A stretch of 22,192 bases of DNA from a virus: the IMG/VR virus record IMGVR_UViG_3300009173_003879, positions 1-22,192 of that record. One strand, written 5' to 3'. Position numbers and translations under genes: made by a program. The notes below the pieces were generated by a model that saw only the letters and a list, made by a program, of their open reading frames with translations, searched no databases and was not told where the DNA came from. Shown one piece after another: positions 21,728-22,192 of the stretch (positions are counted from its first letter, which is position 1; each line of letters opens with the position of its first letter).

Positions 21728-22192
21728 ATGAAAAAAAATTCTGAAATTCTATATGAATTAGCTTTGAAATGGTCAGATGAAGATGTTTTACTTGAGCATG
21801 CATTATCTGAGATGACAGTGCGCGGAGCGCTCACTGAAGCTGGCGATGGTGCTATTGATGCTCCTGATGTAGAGAAGCTTCGTGCAGCGACCAACCAGAC
21901 TTTAGATGCAGTTACTGCTAACATTAAATTAGCATCTGATTCTAATATTACTTCGTTAGCAGATTATTTTACTAAGATAAAAAATTCTCTTTCTAAAGCA
22001 AATGATCTTGTTGCAAAACTAGATTTAAGTGATAATAGCGGCATGGCGGGAAAGTTGAAAGGTTTTTTCGGCAGTAAAGTTACTGCAGGTCGTGCATTTC
22101 AAGCCGTGATAGACTTACAAAACAAGTCTAACGCAGCTGCAAGTACAATAGGCCGTGCATTAGAACTAATCACTAGAAACATAAACAGTGAT
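21728..22192 (+). CDS. Hypothetical Ala/Ser/Asn-rich protein, 3' end outside window
   Basis: At least 155 residues, with no stop before the window ends. GGAGGA just upstream makes ATG 21728 a firm start. The visible part is helical, rich in Ala, Ser, Asn, Leu and Lys, with no membrane segment, catalytic motif or recognised domain; GAIDAPDVEKLRAATNQTL and a glycine-containing MAGKLKGFFGSK stand out. The composition would suit a structural or scaffolding protein, which is only a guess. Begins 22 bases after the DHH gene. Confidence 0.72.
   Translation, partial: MKKNSEILYELALKWSDEDVLLEHALSEMTVRGALTEAGDGAIDAPDVEKLRAATNQTLDAVTANIKLASDSNITSLADYFTKIKNSLSKANDLVAKLDLSDNSGMAGKLKGFFGSKVTAGRAFQAVIDLQNKSNAAASTIGRALELITRNINSD

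Noticed and set aside
1-22192. tRNA genes, CRISPR arrays, insertion sequences or long direct repeats
   Set aside because: Gaps between genes are all under about 130 bases and none holds a cloverleaf, repeat-spacer pattern or terminal inverted repeats that I could find by eye.

Overview
The window is AT-rich, densely packed and almost entirely coding, and it reads as part of the genome of a large tailed double-stranded DNA phage. The evidence is the mixture of phage-type DNA replication, nucleotide-metabolism and DNA-modification genes, the many 1-17 base overlaps between neighbouring genes, and several small phage-type hypothetical genes. The B12-dependent ribonucleotide reductase and the ClpP-like protease would suit a phage of aquatic bacteria, but the host cannot be read from the sequence. 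I see no rRNA, tRNA, CRISPR array, insertion sequence or integrase. No gene-free stretch exceeds about 130 bases.

Layout. Bases 1-4393 hold a DnaB/gp41-type replicative helicase (5' end probably outside the window), a class II (adenosylcobalamin) ribonucleotide reductase and a ClpP-fold serine protease, followed by a probable terminator. Bases 4439-7743 hold small unknown proteins (one coiled coil with a membrane anchor), a GT2 glycosyltransferase, a zincless-finger Fpg/Nei DNA glycosylase preceded by a 32-residue remnant resembling the start of another glycosylase family, and a J-domain protein. Bases 7786-9650 hold a sugar/phosphate cassette: a GDPD-like phosphodiesterase on the plus strand converging on a sugar-phosphate nucleotidylyltransferase and a HAD phosphatase, the only minus-strand genes here.

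Bases 9727-20755 form one long plus-strand run of overlapping or closely abutting genes: a full DNA polymerase III alpha subunit; a thymidylate-synthase-fold enzyme carrying the Asp diagnostic of T4 dCMP hydroxymethylase; two small proteins; dUTPase; a HAD-kinase fusion; a TagD-like cytidylyltransferase; a homologue of T4 alpha-glucosyltransferase (AGT); a C5-cytosine DNA methyltransferase; a UDP-sugar 4-epimerase-like protein; and thymidine kinase. A weak terminator and a sigma70-like promoter candidate follow, then a DHH phosphoesterase and the start of an unknown Ala/Ser/Asn-rich protein cut by the window end.

How the genes work together. The helicase and polymerase replicate DNA, while the reductase, dUTPase and thymidine kinase feed the dNTP pool. 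The most notable reading is a cytosine-hypermodification module: hydroxymethylation of dCMP, then glycosylation of hydroxymethylcytosine in DNA by the AGT-like enzyme. The flanking epimerase, kinase/HAD fusion and cytidylyltransferase may make or decorate the sugar donor. This joins T4-like base modification to a bacterial-type (DnaE) replicase rather than the family B polymerase of T4, and it carries an unexplained C5 methyltransferase in the same run. The module's chemistry is inference from family resemblance and active-site residues.
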